The notes under the pieces: generated by a model
What the model was told of the DNA's origin: nothing
The model's database searches: none
What the model saw: the letters and a program-made list of their open reading frames with translations, nothing else
Shown here: in pieces, positions 46,179 to 57,977 of the stretch
Numbering within the stretch: position 1 is the first letter of the stretch
Layout of the letters: each line of letters opens with the position of its first letter
Assembly (NCBI GenBank): GCA_007922195.1
Contig: ML681994.1
Coordinates: 53,810,988-53,874,987 of the forward strand
From: Podocnemis expansa
Lineage: Eukaryota; Chordata; Testudines; Podocnemididae
Direction of reading: 5' to 3'
DNA: 64,000 bases
Position numbers and translations under genes: made by a program

Positions 46179-46602
46179 CAGGGCCGGCTCAAGGGACTGT
46201 GGCATCCCGAGCTGATTGCTGGTTTTGCACATCCCCCCCATGGGGGGTGGGTGAGGAACCCGGCTTCCACTCCAGTCGGCTCGCCTGCCCCCAGGGTGGG
46301 GAACAGCCAGCCCAGTGGCAGTGTGGGCCAGCTCAGAGGCTGGGCTCCCCTCCTCTGCCCCTCCCCTGGGCCGGCTGTTCCTTCCTTGGGGTGGGGAGGG
46401 CCAGCCCAGAGGCGGGGCGAGAAAGTGGAGCCTGCCTCATGGGCTGGCCTGCTCTGCCCCTAGGGCGGAGTGGCGGGAGCATGGGCCCAATTTCTGAGCT
46501 GGCCCGCCCTGTCCCCCTCCCCCCCCCACAGCACTGCAGAGCCCCTAAGGCAGTGGTGCCCCCAGCTACTGCCTTATTTGCTTATGCGTCGAGCCAGCCC
46601 TG
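46179..46602. mobile_element. hAT-like element, 424 bp, GC-rich
   Basis: The ends cagggccggctcaag and gtcgagccagccctg are inverted repeats. Flanks ccattatt (46171-46178) and cctttatt (46603-46610) agree at 7 of 8. No transposase frame. Confidence 0.87.
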
Positions 46603-47208
46603 CCTTTATTTCAAAGCTTCTTTTATAGAGAAGTTGATCCAGCATGAAGCAGGAATGAAGACAGACTGGAGATGGTGTGGCTGCATTTTGTAGTCTCGGC
46701 CATGTGGCTTGTTCCACAAGCTCACAGCACATGGACATGGGCAAGGAAAAGCATTTGCAGTCCCCCTGGCCACAAGCATGTCCCTACATGTTCTGATGAC
46801 TCAAAGGAGCAGTATCTGGCTTCTCTCTCTGGGCTCCCTCAACAAGTTGTCATACAGGCTGGACGGTGCTAATGCTAATCAGCCAGGTGGATGTAACCAA
46901 GTAGAACAGTACAAGATTTGGATCGACAATATCATCCATAGCTAATAATACAAAGAAGATACAAACACAAACAATAATATCATAGTTAGCAAATTACAAC
47001 CATTCTAGAGATACCTTATATGGCATAGCTTGTAATACCCTTCGCAATTAATTTTTTTGTCAATATCCTCTCCTCTCGCAACAACAAGGTCACGGTAACA
47101 TTTTGTAGATCAAAATTTCAAAAGTTGCTTTGCAAGTGAGAGAAACTTTCAGGCATTCAAAATGCCATTAAAGCATATCACATTGTCAGTCTTGTACCTC
47201 CTGAAAAT

Positions 47209-48122
47209 CAGGGCCAGCGCTAGGGTTTCTGGCACCGCCCTGCAACCTATAAATCCGCGCCCTCCGCCCTCCCCCTCCCCTTCCCCTGGGCAGGGCCGTC
47301 TCTAGAGGGGTGTGGGGCCCTGGGGGAATCTCCCTCTGTGAGGCTCCCCCCACCCCCCCCAGCATTGGGGAGTGGGGCCGGCTGGCCCAGGGGAGGGGCA
47401 GACCCCTGCACTGCCCCCCCCACCAGGGACCAGGCGAGCAGCCAAAAGGGTGGCCAGTGCAGCGCCCCAACCCCACCACATACGCTGCCCTGGGCTCTCT
47501 ACTGGAGCAGCAAGCAGGGGGCGGAAGGCAGCGCAGCCAGGGCAGGGGGCAGAGATAACAGCTCCACACTGCCTCCCACCACCTCCCCACTGCTCCGGCT
47601 CCAAGCCCAGAGCAGCGTGTGTGGTGGAGGGAGGGGTGGGCAGGCCAACCAGCAATGCTGCACCGGGCCACCCTTTTAGCTGCTTGCCTGGTTCCCAGCA
47701 TAGGGGGTGCAGTGGTGTAGCCGCGCAGGGTCTGGCATGGGGGGTCAGAGGTGCAGTGCTGCCGGTCCACCCACCCCTCCCTTCCCCTGGCCATGAGCGC
47801 TGTTCTCTGCTTTGTGCCAGAGTAGCAGGCAGGGGCCGGCAGGCAGCATGGCCGGACAGGAAGGAGTGATACTGGCTCTGGCACTGCCTCCTACCCTCTC
47901 CACGCTGCTCCGGCACAGAGCCAAGAGCAGTGCACATGGCCGGGGGTGGGAGGGACCTTCGGCAGTGCTGAACCGGCCATCCTTTTGGCTGGCTTGCCCG
48001 ATCTCCATGGGCATGGGACAGCCAGGCCAGGGATGCATCCCTCCGAGGGCATTTTGGCACCCCTCAAACATTGGCGCCTCCCCTGCAGCACTTACCGCGC
48101 TTACTGTGTTCTGCCGGTCCTG
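47209..48122. mobile_element. hAT-like element, 914 bp, with internally iterated GC-rich module
   Basis: Starts cagggccagcgctaggg and ends tgccggtcctg. Flanks ctgaaaat (47201-47208) and ttgaaaat (48123-48130) agree at 7 of 8. Inside, a module with 'gagcagccaaaagggtggcc', its inverse 'ggccacccttttagctgctt' and a third form 'ggccatccttttggctggct' recurs at about 47430, 47665 and 47975. Open frames of up to 252 codons on both strands come from this composition and are not genes. Confidence 0.8.
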
Positions 48123-48130
48123 TTGAAAAT

Positions 48131-48280
48131 GTATGTATGAATGATAAATGCCTTTCATCAAAGGATCTTAAACTACTTTACAAACATCAGAGAATAGTAA
48201 CACAATAGTAAAATCCACACGTGTTTTGCCTCTTTTTTACAACTGAGAAAACTGAGGCACAGAGAACTTAAGGCTATCTC
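48131..48280 (+). repeat. LINE-tailed ancient retroposon (CR1/L3-like)
   Basis: aatgcctttcatcaaaggat, aaactactttacaaacatca and gaaaactgaggcacagagaa follow the order of the common vertebrate tail (cttta...tttacaaacat...aactgaggcacagagag). Starts right after the hAT element at 47209-48122. Confidence 0.65.
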
Positions 48281-49873
48281 TATGCAGGGGAAACTTAAAA
48301 AATAATCCTGTTGTTTCAACTGAGCTCACATAAGCAGTAGTGAAACCCCATTATAGACAAGGCTTTTGCACCAAAACATCTTTTCACTATCGTTTTAGTT
48401 AAGCCTGTTAAAGCTAATGCGAACTGAAGCTGTGTGCTCCCACCATCACTTCCACCATCATTTCAGCTGATTTCATGTTAGAATCAATGATTTGTTGTTG
48501 TTATAGTAAATTTCTCCACTATAAAAATGACTCCAGTGATTTGTTCAATGCATACAGCAGAACCAGGAACAAAACCTATATTTCATTTGTACTCTTCTGC
48601 TCTCTTAAACAATGACTCCATTTAATAACATATGGATCATCATAAGAAATAAAAGCTTAAAATGGTCTCAGAGCAGTAACAGTTATGTTCTAGCCTAGCC
48701 CAAGAATGGAATCTGATGTATTAAGGCTTAAACAGCAACAATTTTTACACTGATGAAGGGAAATACTTTTTTACACAATGCATAGTTATAACCTATAGAA
48801 CACATTGACATGAGACATCATTGATGTCTGTGTCCAGATTTTCAAAGGGAGTTAGGTTCCTAAATAATTTTGAAGATCTGGGCCAACATGCTTAGCAAGA
48901 TTCGAAAAGGATGAAACATATCTAGATGCAGAGAATCCATGATGATTAGTAAGGATAAAAAAAAAGTATAAAGGATATATATTTTAATTTTTCAAGCGTA
49001 AGACAATCACTACTTAACAAGGATTAGAAGAAACATCCTCTCTCTGAGCAGATTAGTTGAGAATTGTCCACTATAGAGTTTTCTTGTATATTCCTCAGAA
49101 ATAAGTGGTAACGAGAAACAGGAGATAAACTAGATGGAGCACTGGTCTGATACATTATACAGGCACTACCAAAGTGTATCATGCTATTGCTTCTTTTGAA
49201 GGAGTTGATAAGTGTTATTTAATTCTAAACAACAGACACTAAAGTATTAGTAACAGTAGGAAATTATTTCCCAAAACCTCTAACACAGACATGGGCTCGG
49301 AGTCAAAAATTCAGCTATGTGGCAATGAGACTTCTGAGTTTAGGGTTATTATCCTCCCACATGCTGTGAGATCCAAGGTTAAGAAAAAACAATTAAATGT
49401 TGTTTAACTTTAATTTAACAAGGGGAGTTGCAGGAAAATGGGATGGAGAAATGGGTAGGAGAAGATTGGCTGCAGTAGGAACTGAGAGCAAGTGGATTGT
49501 GTTGTTCATAGAAAAAAGAAAGGGTGGGTACATTTAGACTGTTTTCTCACTCTCCTTCCTCTTTTGATTCCAATTGACAGTTTCTCTTCAGACCCCACTA
49601 TCCCTACCTTCTTCTCTCCCTATATATGAGAATGCACGTCAGTGCAGACATACACACGCACACCAAATTTAAGGATAAATATTTTCTTTGAATGCCTTTG
49701 ACCAGAAGAATCAATTCAGCAAAAGCTGTTATATTTCACAAAAATGTAATGATTCCAGACATGGTATAATAACTGAATAACATGGGAAGCAGACACATAA
49801 TATCCTGTCTATCAAAGGAATTCCAGAAGAAATGAAGTAAAAGTGAATAATTTGGTAATTTTGCCTCTGTGGC

Positions 49874-49989
49874 CAGTGCTTAATTTATAATGAAAGAGGT
49901 GCCAGGGCTCAAGAAATTTTTTTACATTCATAACTGATGCAGCAAGTCCAGAGGTGCCAGGATTCAGCCCTGGTACAAAATAAGCACTG
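49874..49989. mobile_element. Short hAT-like MITE, 116 bp
   Basis: The ends cagtgcttaatttata and tacaaaataagcactg are inverted repeats, with inner gaggtgccagg phrases also inverted or repeated. The flanking 8-mers tctgtggc (49866-49873) and tttatgac (49990-49997) agree at 5 of 8, and all differences are transitions. Confidence 0.7.
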
Positions 49990-52212
49990 TTTATGACCAT
50001 TTAACATTACAAACTCAATTTTATTATTTTTATTGTTATGTTCAAAGATTGATAGTACCTCATAAAAACCTAGCATCCTAAGCCATAAAATAATGTCTAT
50101 TTATGGCTCTTTTAGACATCTCCCACAAAATATTAACTGAGAAAATACTGGGAAACAAAAATATGCTTATTTCCCAAATTAAAATTTGTTACTGAATTAA
50201 CTGCAATAAAAATATACACTACTGGTATTCATATAAGAGAAACATAACAGCACAAATTTTCTGACATGAAAAAATATTTCATCATTTAAAATCTAACCCA
50301 GTTTACTGAATCATAAAAAGAACAGAAGGGAAACATAAATATATATATTTGGAGCCCAAATTATAATTATCATGATTCAATACAGTTCAATGTTTGCTAC
50401 AGTACAAAATAGAGTTAACAGAATTTCATTGATGAGCAGTAGTGGATTTAAGGTTCTGCAGGGTTCAGTATGCAAATAGCTTCTTTAGGCAAACAGGTAT
50501 GCAGCTAGCTGCATTTTTAGGAAAGAAAATGAATTTTTTCCATAAGCAATAATCTTTGAAATCCTGGCTGTCTTGCCAAGTAAGACTCCACTGACTTCAG
50601 CAGAGCTACTCCCTATTGACATCAGCGTAAATGAGAGCAGAATCAAGTCCTTGATTCCAAACAGTTCTTTCTGCAGTCACCTGTTTGGTCTCATAGGTTT
50701 TGTGTAGAACAGACCAAAAGGTGTGTTTTTAGCACGTGTGAGGTGACTAACATGGTCAATATGTGACGCAGACAAGGTAAAATACACTTAAACACATGCT
50801 AAAGTGGTCCCATTGAAACCAAGTTTCCCACCTACACTTTAACTTGACCAGTGTCATCCATGTAAGGTAGAGTGCCTTCTCTACAGTAGATGTAAAGCAT
50901 GTTAGCATGCATTAGCAAACATCACACCTTTACATCTTAGTCTAGAAAAGGCCTTATGGAAAAGTTTCATCTGGAGCTTGTATTTGCTATTTCTAATGTT
51001 TTTCACTGCCATGAGCAGGCGGGCTTCTGTTATTTCTGTTGTTGCACAGGAAGCACCGTTAATAGCACTTTGGATGTCCTCTAAAAACATAGGGTGCAAT
51101 CCTGGCTCATTGAACTCAAGTGGAGTTTATCCATAGTCTTTATTGGAACCAGGATTTCCCCCTCAGGGTCCTCTTTTATTTTGTTTAGATGCAAGATGGA
51201 CCTTGAAAGGTCATTATAATGTTTGACTGCTATGCAAAAATGCAGCTGTTTCCCTGGCTGTCTGGATGCCCACCATTTTCTCTTCCAAGTCAAACATTCT
51301 CTCCCCTTGCAATCATGGGGTTCTGGGGATAACCCTGCAAACAATTACAGGGTAAAGAATTGAGACAGCCCAGCTAAGTCACTGTCTACCTCTGCATACC
51401 AACAAACCATCTTTTCCTTGCTGGACTCCTACAGACCTTAAAAGGAGGAGAAGTTATAGGAGAATGGGCAATGAGTGTATCAAAGGTGGTATCATACTCC
51501 TCAGGAGTAAGTAATGTCTCTAACGAGATCCATTAGTCCATATAAAAATTTCAGTAGAAGCAACGTATTTCCACATCATGTGGAAAATATATTGGGTCAG
51601 ATTATCATGTAGATGGGTGTATGGGGCATATTACCCTTCTACTCCTGCTTACAAAAATTCTTCACAGGCCAAGTCAATCCTGAGGGCAGATGGGACTGGT
51701 GAGAGGAGTTCCAGCATTTCTATCACTAGGACCAAGACTTTACCTTAGGTATGGAGCCAGTGGGTAAATTAATAACCCTAGCTACCCTCACACAGACTGC
51801 CTTCTCACAACTCCAAAGCAGTAACAGTCCCTGTTGTAACTGTATGGGGAGAGAGGCCCACCTGGGAATTATGGAAAAAGAGATCCTGGAGGTCAACCAG
51901 TACATAACAATGCTTACCAGAAAATACTTCTTAGGAGCTTTCAGCTGACGGGAGTGTTTTGACGCCAGTTGGTCTCTCCCCAGCAGTGAGACGAAGCACC
52001 TTGTCCCTCTTGCTGGGACAGAGGGGAGCAGGGTGATCTCTAGTGCTTTGGCTACCATATGGTGACAGCTGGAGGACCCTCTCCACTGCAGCTCCCCCAC
52101 CTACCCTCTGCTGGGGTGCATCACATAGAGGCAAAAGAAGCCTCTCTTGTACCACCTTCCACTTGTCAACTTTTTGTGCCTGCATAGCAGTTCCCTCCTG
52201 TGTGTCCTAGGG

Positions 52213-52610
52213 CAGTGATTCCCAACCTGTGGTCCGGGGGCGCCCAGAGGTCCATAGACATGTTGCAGGGGGTCCACGGAGCCTCTCTCTACTGGGGCTG
52301 GAATCCAGCTACAGCCCTGATGCTCCCCACCAAGGCTGCCTTTCCCCTCCCATGGCCAGATCATGGCAGGGGGATGGGGCTGTGGCAGCTCCCCAGCAGG
52401 GACAAGGGCAAGGGCAGGGGGCCATAGCTGCCGCAGCTTGGCTCCCCAGTGGCGCAGGCAATGGTGGTAGCAGTGCCGCTCGCCGGCTGTCCCAGTGGTG
52501 CCACCGGAGTGGTGTGGCCAGATTACATAATCAGCCAGGGACACTGCAAAGATTTTTTTTTTTTTTTATTAAAAAGGGGTTCCCAGGCTGAAAAAGGTTA
52601 GGAACTACTG
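52213..52610. mobile_element. hAT element, 398 bp, perfect 8-bp target duplication
   Basis: The ends cagtgattcccaacctgtgg and aaaggttaggaactactg are inverted repeats. Flanks tcctaggg at 52205-52212 and 52611-52618 are identical, the clearest hAT insertion in the window. It is non-autonomous with a GC-rich interior and a T-run (52553-52567). Confidence 0.93.
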
Positions 52611-53309
52611 TCCTAGGGCAATAAAGGCATTGTTATGATGGACAACACTGATATCAGCTAAAAGCATAACTCCTACCAAGGCACCAAACTTCACACCAGT
52701 GACTAGAAAATGAAGTGTATTTTGTTAAAAGGGCATCACATATCAAAGTGGCTTTATACATGGAGTTACAATACTTTAACAATTCATCTGTTGAGGCAGC
52801 AGGCTTTATCCTGCATACATAGGGCATTTGTGATCCCCTGACGTATTCCACCATATGACTTCTGGAGATAAAGCAGCCTACTTTAAAGTATATTCTGCAG
52901 CCCACAGTGAGCGGTGCTAAGCACAGTGGTATCTCTCTTACTGGAATTACTTTTAATTATTCCAATCCCTCTCACTGAGGAAACTACTAGCCTTCATTGC
53001 AGCTCTTTACATATTCATTTTATAGAGCCAGTGGACAGCTTAATTATACAGTAATTTTATCCCTAGGTTAATTTGTTTAAGAGTTCTATAAAGCCAGTAA
53101 TCCCAACAGCAAGTGACTGTTAAGTTAGAAACCCACATGTTTTATTCAAAGAACAGTCAATCACTGCTGCTGTTCTCTGCTACTGCAATTTTCCCAACGT
53201 TTTAGTCATTTCTTTTCTTTTCAGTGAGAAAACTCTTCCATGTTGCTCAAACCTCTGATACTTAGAAACCTTCTGACCTTGTTTACAGTGGGATGAATTT
53301 GGATATTAT

Positions 53310-53560
53310 TATTATGCATTATTTGCATTACAGTCACAGCTCAAGACTCATTCCAAGATTGCGGCCCTGTTACGGTTGACTCTGTACAACACAGAGTAAG
53401 AATTAGCCCCTGCCACAGAGAACTTAGAGGAAGACAGTAGACAGAGAAACAACTTATCCAAAATCACACAGCTGACCCCCAAAAAGCCAGGAAAAGATCA
53501 AAGCTCTCCTAGATCCCAATTCAGGGCCCTATCCAGCAGCTACAGTGTCTTTTACCTCTC
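53310..53560 (+). repeat. LINE-tailed ancient retroposon (CR1-like)
   Basis: attattattatgcattattt, gcattacagtcacagctcaa, ctgtacaacacagagtaaga, agcccctgccacagagaact and tatccaaaatcacacagctg occur in the order of a very common amniote CR1-tail repeat (...ttacagtagcgcctag...cctgcc...cccaaggtcacacagc...). Confidence 0.75.
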
Positions 53561-54214
53561 CTATTGTGTTGTCTAAATTTGTTCAGAGCAGGTTAGAGAA
53601 CTTAATGGTAAAATCTCCACGTCCTACCTATTAGTGATCTTATCACAAGTTGAACTACAGTTAGGCCCCAAGTCTTAGGGCAATGCAGTAGTGGAAGAAC
53701 TACCAAAAACTGCTAGCCTAGATTAAACCTCTGTGGGATTTCTATCATTTATAAATTCATTAGAAAAGGGTGTGTACACTGAGCACTCTGGGATATCATT
53801 GCAACTGCTGCAGCTAAAGATTTCTTGAAAAAGATATCAGAGGGTAGACAAAGTGACATAGTTAAAATACTTATGGCAAATGTGAAATAATTTATATAGT
53901 TAGCAAAATCCAACCTTTTTTAACTCTTTCCAAAATATAATGTGTATAAATATACTTTCTGATTCCTATTGGGCAATTAACACTTTATAAAATAACTCAG
54001 TGTGATACTGCGATGTAACTACCTTATACTAAGCATTACTAATCAGTCACATTCTGATGTTGCATTCATTTGAACTAATGTTCCCTAATAATAAGACTAC
54101 CAGCTTTTAATTGTCTACAAGGTATTCTACTCGTGATAGCCTAGGTGAGATATTTATTTCAGTACTTAGATACTAAGGCAAGAGTATTTGTGTGTTTATA
54201 TTATAGTTAGCGTT

Positions 54215-56710
54215 CATTCATTCATTCATCCATCCGTCGGTAATGACGAAGACCATCTAGTCATTCAGAGGTTGGGGTGGGGGTCCGTGGGTGCGCAAAT
54301 GACTGATCAGACCAATCCATTCCCGGAAAGTTCTCTGACAATGCGGACAGGGAATGGTGGTGGCTGATGGAAATTTGCTGGCATTATCTTTCCTGGCTCA
54401 TCTGCGTTGCTCAGCTGCATCAATCCAGTTGGCTTTCCATGTTTCCATGCCCCAATGGACAGCTGCACGCCACTCTCCTCTGTCCTGGGCTATCAGTTCC
54501 CATGTAAAGTAGCTGATACTGGAGGCCTTTAGTGACGCTTTTAAAGTATCCTTGAAGTGCTTTTTCTGGCCCCCTTGGGAGCGTTTGCCTTGTTGGAGTT
54601 CACCATATAACAGTTTCTTTGGTAGCCAATGATCTGGCATGCGAGCCACATGACCTGCCCCGCAAAGTTGTGCTTGCATCAAGATGGTATAGATGCTTGG
54701 CAGGCTGACACAAACAAGGATCTCGGTATCTGGGATCCTGTCTTGCCACTTAATGCCAAGATTTTTTCTAAGGCAGGTGATATGGAAATAGTTTAGTTTT
54801 CTTGCATGACGTTGGTAGACTGTCCACGTCTCACAGCCATAGAGCAATGTGGAAAGAACTATGGCACAGTACACTTTGATCTTTGTCGCTGGGGTGATGC
54901 CTTTCCTATTCCACACATTCTTGTGGAGTCTTCCAAAAGCAGCACTAGCTTTGGCAAGTCTGGCATTCACCTCGTCATCGATGACAACATTTCTGGATAG
55001 TGTGCTTCCAAGGTAGGTGAACTTGTTCACCGCGTTCAGACGCTGTCTGTTGATAGTGATGTTGGGTTCAACGTAATGCTTTCCTGGGGCGGGCTGATAC
55101 ATTACTTCTGTCTTTTTTGTATTGATAGTAAAGCCGAAGTTTGTGCAGGCCGCAGAAAACTTGTCAGCGACAAACTGCATGTCAGCTTTGGAGGCAGTGT
55201 TAAGGGTACAGTCGTCGGCAAATAAGAAGTCAACAACTGTGTCTGTCATGATCTTAGTTTTAGCATGAAGCCTCCTGAGGGTGAAGAGTGAGCCATCAGT
55301 ACGACAACTGATGCCGATGCCTATTTTCACGTCTCTGAAGGCATCTGTCAACACGGCAGAAAACATAAGACTGAATAGAGTGGAAGTAAGAACACAGCCC
55401 TGCTTCACTCCATTTGAGACAGAGAATGGTTTGGATGTCTCTCCATTGTCACATACTCTGGCCAACATGCCATTGTGTAGCTGTCGTACAATGGCAATAA
55501 ATTTTCTAGGACATCCATATTTCGCCATGATCCTCCATAGGCCATCCTTGCTGACCGTGTCAAACGCCTTGGTCAAATCGACATAGGTAGAGTATAGGTC
55601 AACATTTTGTTCCTGACACTTCTCTTGAAGCTGTCTGGCAGCAAACACCATGTCGATAGTCCCACGACCTTCACAGAAGCCACACTGGCTCTCTGGCAGG
55701 AGACCTTGCTCAAGGTGTGCAGTGAGGAGGTTGAGAAGAACTCTGGCCAAAATCTTGCCAGCGATGGATAGCAGAGAAATTCCACGATGGTTGTGGCAGA
55801 CCTGACGATTTCCTTTACACTTGTAGAGAGGTATTATGGAAGCATCTTTGAAATCTTGTGGGACTGTCTCATGCTGCCAGATATACTGGAACAGCTGATG
55901 GAATTTCTCTGCTAGGGCAGTGCCACCTTCTTTGTAGACTTCAGCTGGAATGGAATCTGAGCCAGGTGCTTTGCCATTGGATAACATACGAGTTCCTTCC
56001 TGTATCTCCTCCAAAGTGGGTGTAGTGCCCAGTGTCTTGTTAATCGGAACTTGAGGCAGCCGATCAATGGCATCATCATTGATGGTAGAAGGGCGATCCA
56101 GTACGCTGTCAAAATGTTCAGCCCATCTTTCGAGAATTTTCTCTTTATTGGTAATCAATGTAGACCCATCGGCACTAAGGATGGGAAATAAGCCCGAGGT
56201 GGTAGGGCTGTAAACTTCTTTCAGCCCTTTGTAGAAGTTCCTCATATCGTTCCTATCTGCAAAGCCCTGTATCTCATCAGCTTTGTGGCTCAACCAGGAA
56301 TCCTGCATCTGATGCAGTTTATGTTGAATAGTGCTGCGTATGTTCCTCAGCGCATCTTTTTTCGCTGTTGACTTTGGGTCATCCAGATGAGCTTTGTAGG
56401 CACGGCGTTTGTCCTCTAGTAGCTGTTTTATCTCTGTGCTATTCTCATCAAACCAGTCTTTATGCTTCCTAGTAGAGGGTCCAAGACACTCCAAGGCCAT
56501 GTTATACACTGTCTCACGTAGTGCAGCCCATGCTGCCTCCACGTCCTGATTGTCCAACCCAGTGGACTGCAAGAGTTTGTCTAGAGTATCGACAAAATGT
56601 TGCTTGATATCGTCGACCATCAGCTTGTTGACATTCAGATGTTTTGATACTTTCACACCCTGTGGACTTCGCTTGGGCTGAACATGAAGCTTAAGTTAGT
56701 ATAGTTAGTG
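54215..56710 (-). mobile_element. 5'-truncated non-LTR retrotransposon (RTE-like LINE)
   Basis: Minus-strand LINE with its 3' end at the left, finishing in a tgaatgaatgaa-type microsatellite tail (54213-54234 on the plus strand as ttcattcattcatt...). Flanks ttatagttag(c/t)gtt at 54201-54214 and 56711-56724 are likely target duplications. The 5' junction sits upstream of the reverse-transcriptase region, so the endonuclease domain is absent, as in a typical incomplete reverse transcription. Confidence 0.85.
54398..56656 (-). CDS. LINE reverse transcriptase, open 752-codon frame (5'-truncated ORF2)
   Basis: The frame is uninterrupted from the truncation point to a stop. Its first listed codon is GTG, not a real start, and the frame stays open upstream to about 56690. 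Visible reverse-transcriptase blocks are NGKAPGSDSIPAEVYK, HRGISLLSIAGKILARVLLN, VDLTKAFDTVSKDGLW, SNGVKQGCVL and the catalytic FLFADDCTL (Asp481-Asp482). The C-terminal region has LLYGCETWTVYQRHA and GHVARMPDHWLPKKLLYGEL, a style I associate with RTE-related LINEs. The clade is not certain. The apurinic endonuclease domain expected at the N-terminus is missing, so the copy cannot be autonomous. No frameshift or stop within 752 codons suggests recent insertion. Confidence 0.88.
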   Translation of the reverse strand: MKVSKHLNVNKLMVDDIKQHFVDTLDKLLQSTGLDNQDVEAAWAALRETVYNMALECLGPSTRKHKDWFDENSTEIKQLLEDKRRAYKAHLDDPKSTAKKDALRNIRSTIQHKLHQMQDSWLSHKADEIQGFADRNDMRNFYKGLKEVYSPTTSGLFPILSADGSTLITNKEKILERWAEHFDSVLDRPSTINDDAIDRLPQVPINKTLGTTPTLEEIQEGTRMLSNGKAPGSDSIPAEVYKEGGTALAEKFHQLFQYIWQHETVPQDFKDASIIPLYKCKGNRQVCHNHRGISLLSIAGKILARVLLNLLTAHLEQGLLPESQCGFCEGRGTIDMVFAARQLQEKCQEQNVDLYSTYVDLTKAFDTVSKDGLWRIMAKYGCPRKFIAIVRQLHNGMLARVCDNGETSKPFSVSNGVKQGCVLTSTLFSLMFSAVLTDAFRDVKIGIGISCRTDGSLFTLRRLHAKTKIMTDTVVDFLFADDCTLNTASKADMQFVADKFSAACTNFGFTINTKKTEVMYQPAPGKHYVEPNITINRQRLNAVNKFTYLGSTLSRNVVIDDEVNARLAKASAAFGRLHKNVWNRKGITPATKIKVYCAIVLSTLLYGCETWTVYQRHARKLNYFHITCLRKNLGIKWQDRIPDTEILVCVSLPSIYTILMQAQLCGAGHVARMPDHWLPKKLLYGELQQGKRSQGGQKKHFKDTLKASLKASSISYFTWELIAQDRGEWRAAVHWGMETWKANWIDAAEQRR

Positions 56711-57296
56711 TTATAGTTAGTGTTACAGTGTAGAAGAGAGCAGTTTGCAAGTCTTCATGCCTTATTGTAGGATTTTGATAGTTTACTATAACAGCTGGTT
56801 TAACCTAATAAAATTTTGACCACCTTAGTGTGTTACCGTGGAATCTAGAATTCACATATCAGAGAAAAGAAAACTAAATAAAAACCCTTACAGAAATTTC
56901 ACCTTCTCTCACTTGCAAGTTTGAGGGTACACGTAAATCTCTACGGACACTGCTCACCCAGTAATAAAACACAGCGTTCTGAATTCTTACCTGTGGCTAA
57001 GCACCATTTTCACTGAATGAGTGACACCTTCATCCTCGTTGAGGCAAAAATGTCCACTGGAGCCCCTTGCTGTGCCTCTCCCTTTGAAAGCTGAAAGCAT
57101 TTCCTACCAATGTATTAAAAATACGCTTTGGAGAATTTCTATAACAAGTCTTTGGTGGGAACAGGGTCAGATGGATTGTCATGGTGTCACATTTGCCTCC
57201 ACAGCCCAGCTATAATGTGTGAGCTTTTAGTGAACACCTGATATTTGTTGGTAATGACATGAGTTTGAAACACTGAAATAAAGCTAAATCAGAAAG

Positions 57297-57509
57297 TTCC
57301 AAAGGGGCAATCAAGTTAAGCTAGTTCTGTAAAACAAACAAGGAGTCCTGTGGCACTTAAAGACTAACAAATTTATTTATTGCATGAGCTTTCAAGGGAG
57401 AAAATCCCACTTCATCAGATGCTTTGAAGATGAGGAAACTTACAGAATGTGAGGAAATAAATGCATTTATTTTCTCCCAATTATTTCCTTATTTCTTTGT
57501 TTGTTTTAC
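57297..57509 (+). repeat. Palindromic MITE-like element, 213 bp, 12-bp target duplication
   Basis: Head ttccaaaggggcaatcaagt, arm caaggagtcctgtggcactt ... cagatgctttgaagatg, then a short remnant of the return arm. Flanks taaatcagaaag (57285-57296) and taaaacagaaaa (57510-57521) agree at 10 of 12. Confidence 0.87.
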
Positions 57510-57887
57510 TAAAACAGAAAAGCTGTATCCAAATACCGAGGCTCAGGCACTCCTAACCAAGGAGGTACTCAGTGCTGTACCAGGTTGTGACTCTAAAGAA
57601 AGGTAGATGTGGCTTCCATTAGGAGGAATTTGAGTTTACTATTTCTGTCCTTTGTGGCTCAGGGTCTAAATTTCTTACATATCCAGAACTTTGCCTGAAC
57701 ATGCCACTCTCCCAGGTACTTCAGGCAACTACCATATGGGTTGCATATCAGTATATTCTTTAGGCAAGTCACACACTGTTTGAAGCCCTAGGATTGAGGC
57801 ATGCCGCAGGGTCATATCCAAGTGGGCTAACCCTGCAAGGCAGAGATTCCAAGTGCCCCTAACTAACTAATTGACCATCTACTTTCT

Positions 57888-57977
57888 CATACAAAAAATA
57901 AATCTGTTAGTCTTTAAGTGCCACATGATTCCTTGGATTTTTTGCTGGACTAGACTAACATGGCTATCCCTTTGGAA
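57888..57977 (-). repeat. Palindromic-element fragment (one arm plus head, reverse)
   Basis: caaaaaataaatctgttagt, ctttaagtgccacatgattc and the head complement ctggactagactaacatggc, tatccctttggaa. The other arm is missing and the left flank gives no convincing duplication. Confidence 0.85.

Noticed and set aside
47186..48161. Open frames of up to 252 codons on both strands
   Set aside because: They overlap in several frames inside a GC-rich hAT element with target duplications. The absence of stops follows from composition; there is no domain or start context.
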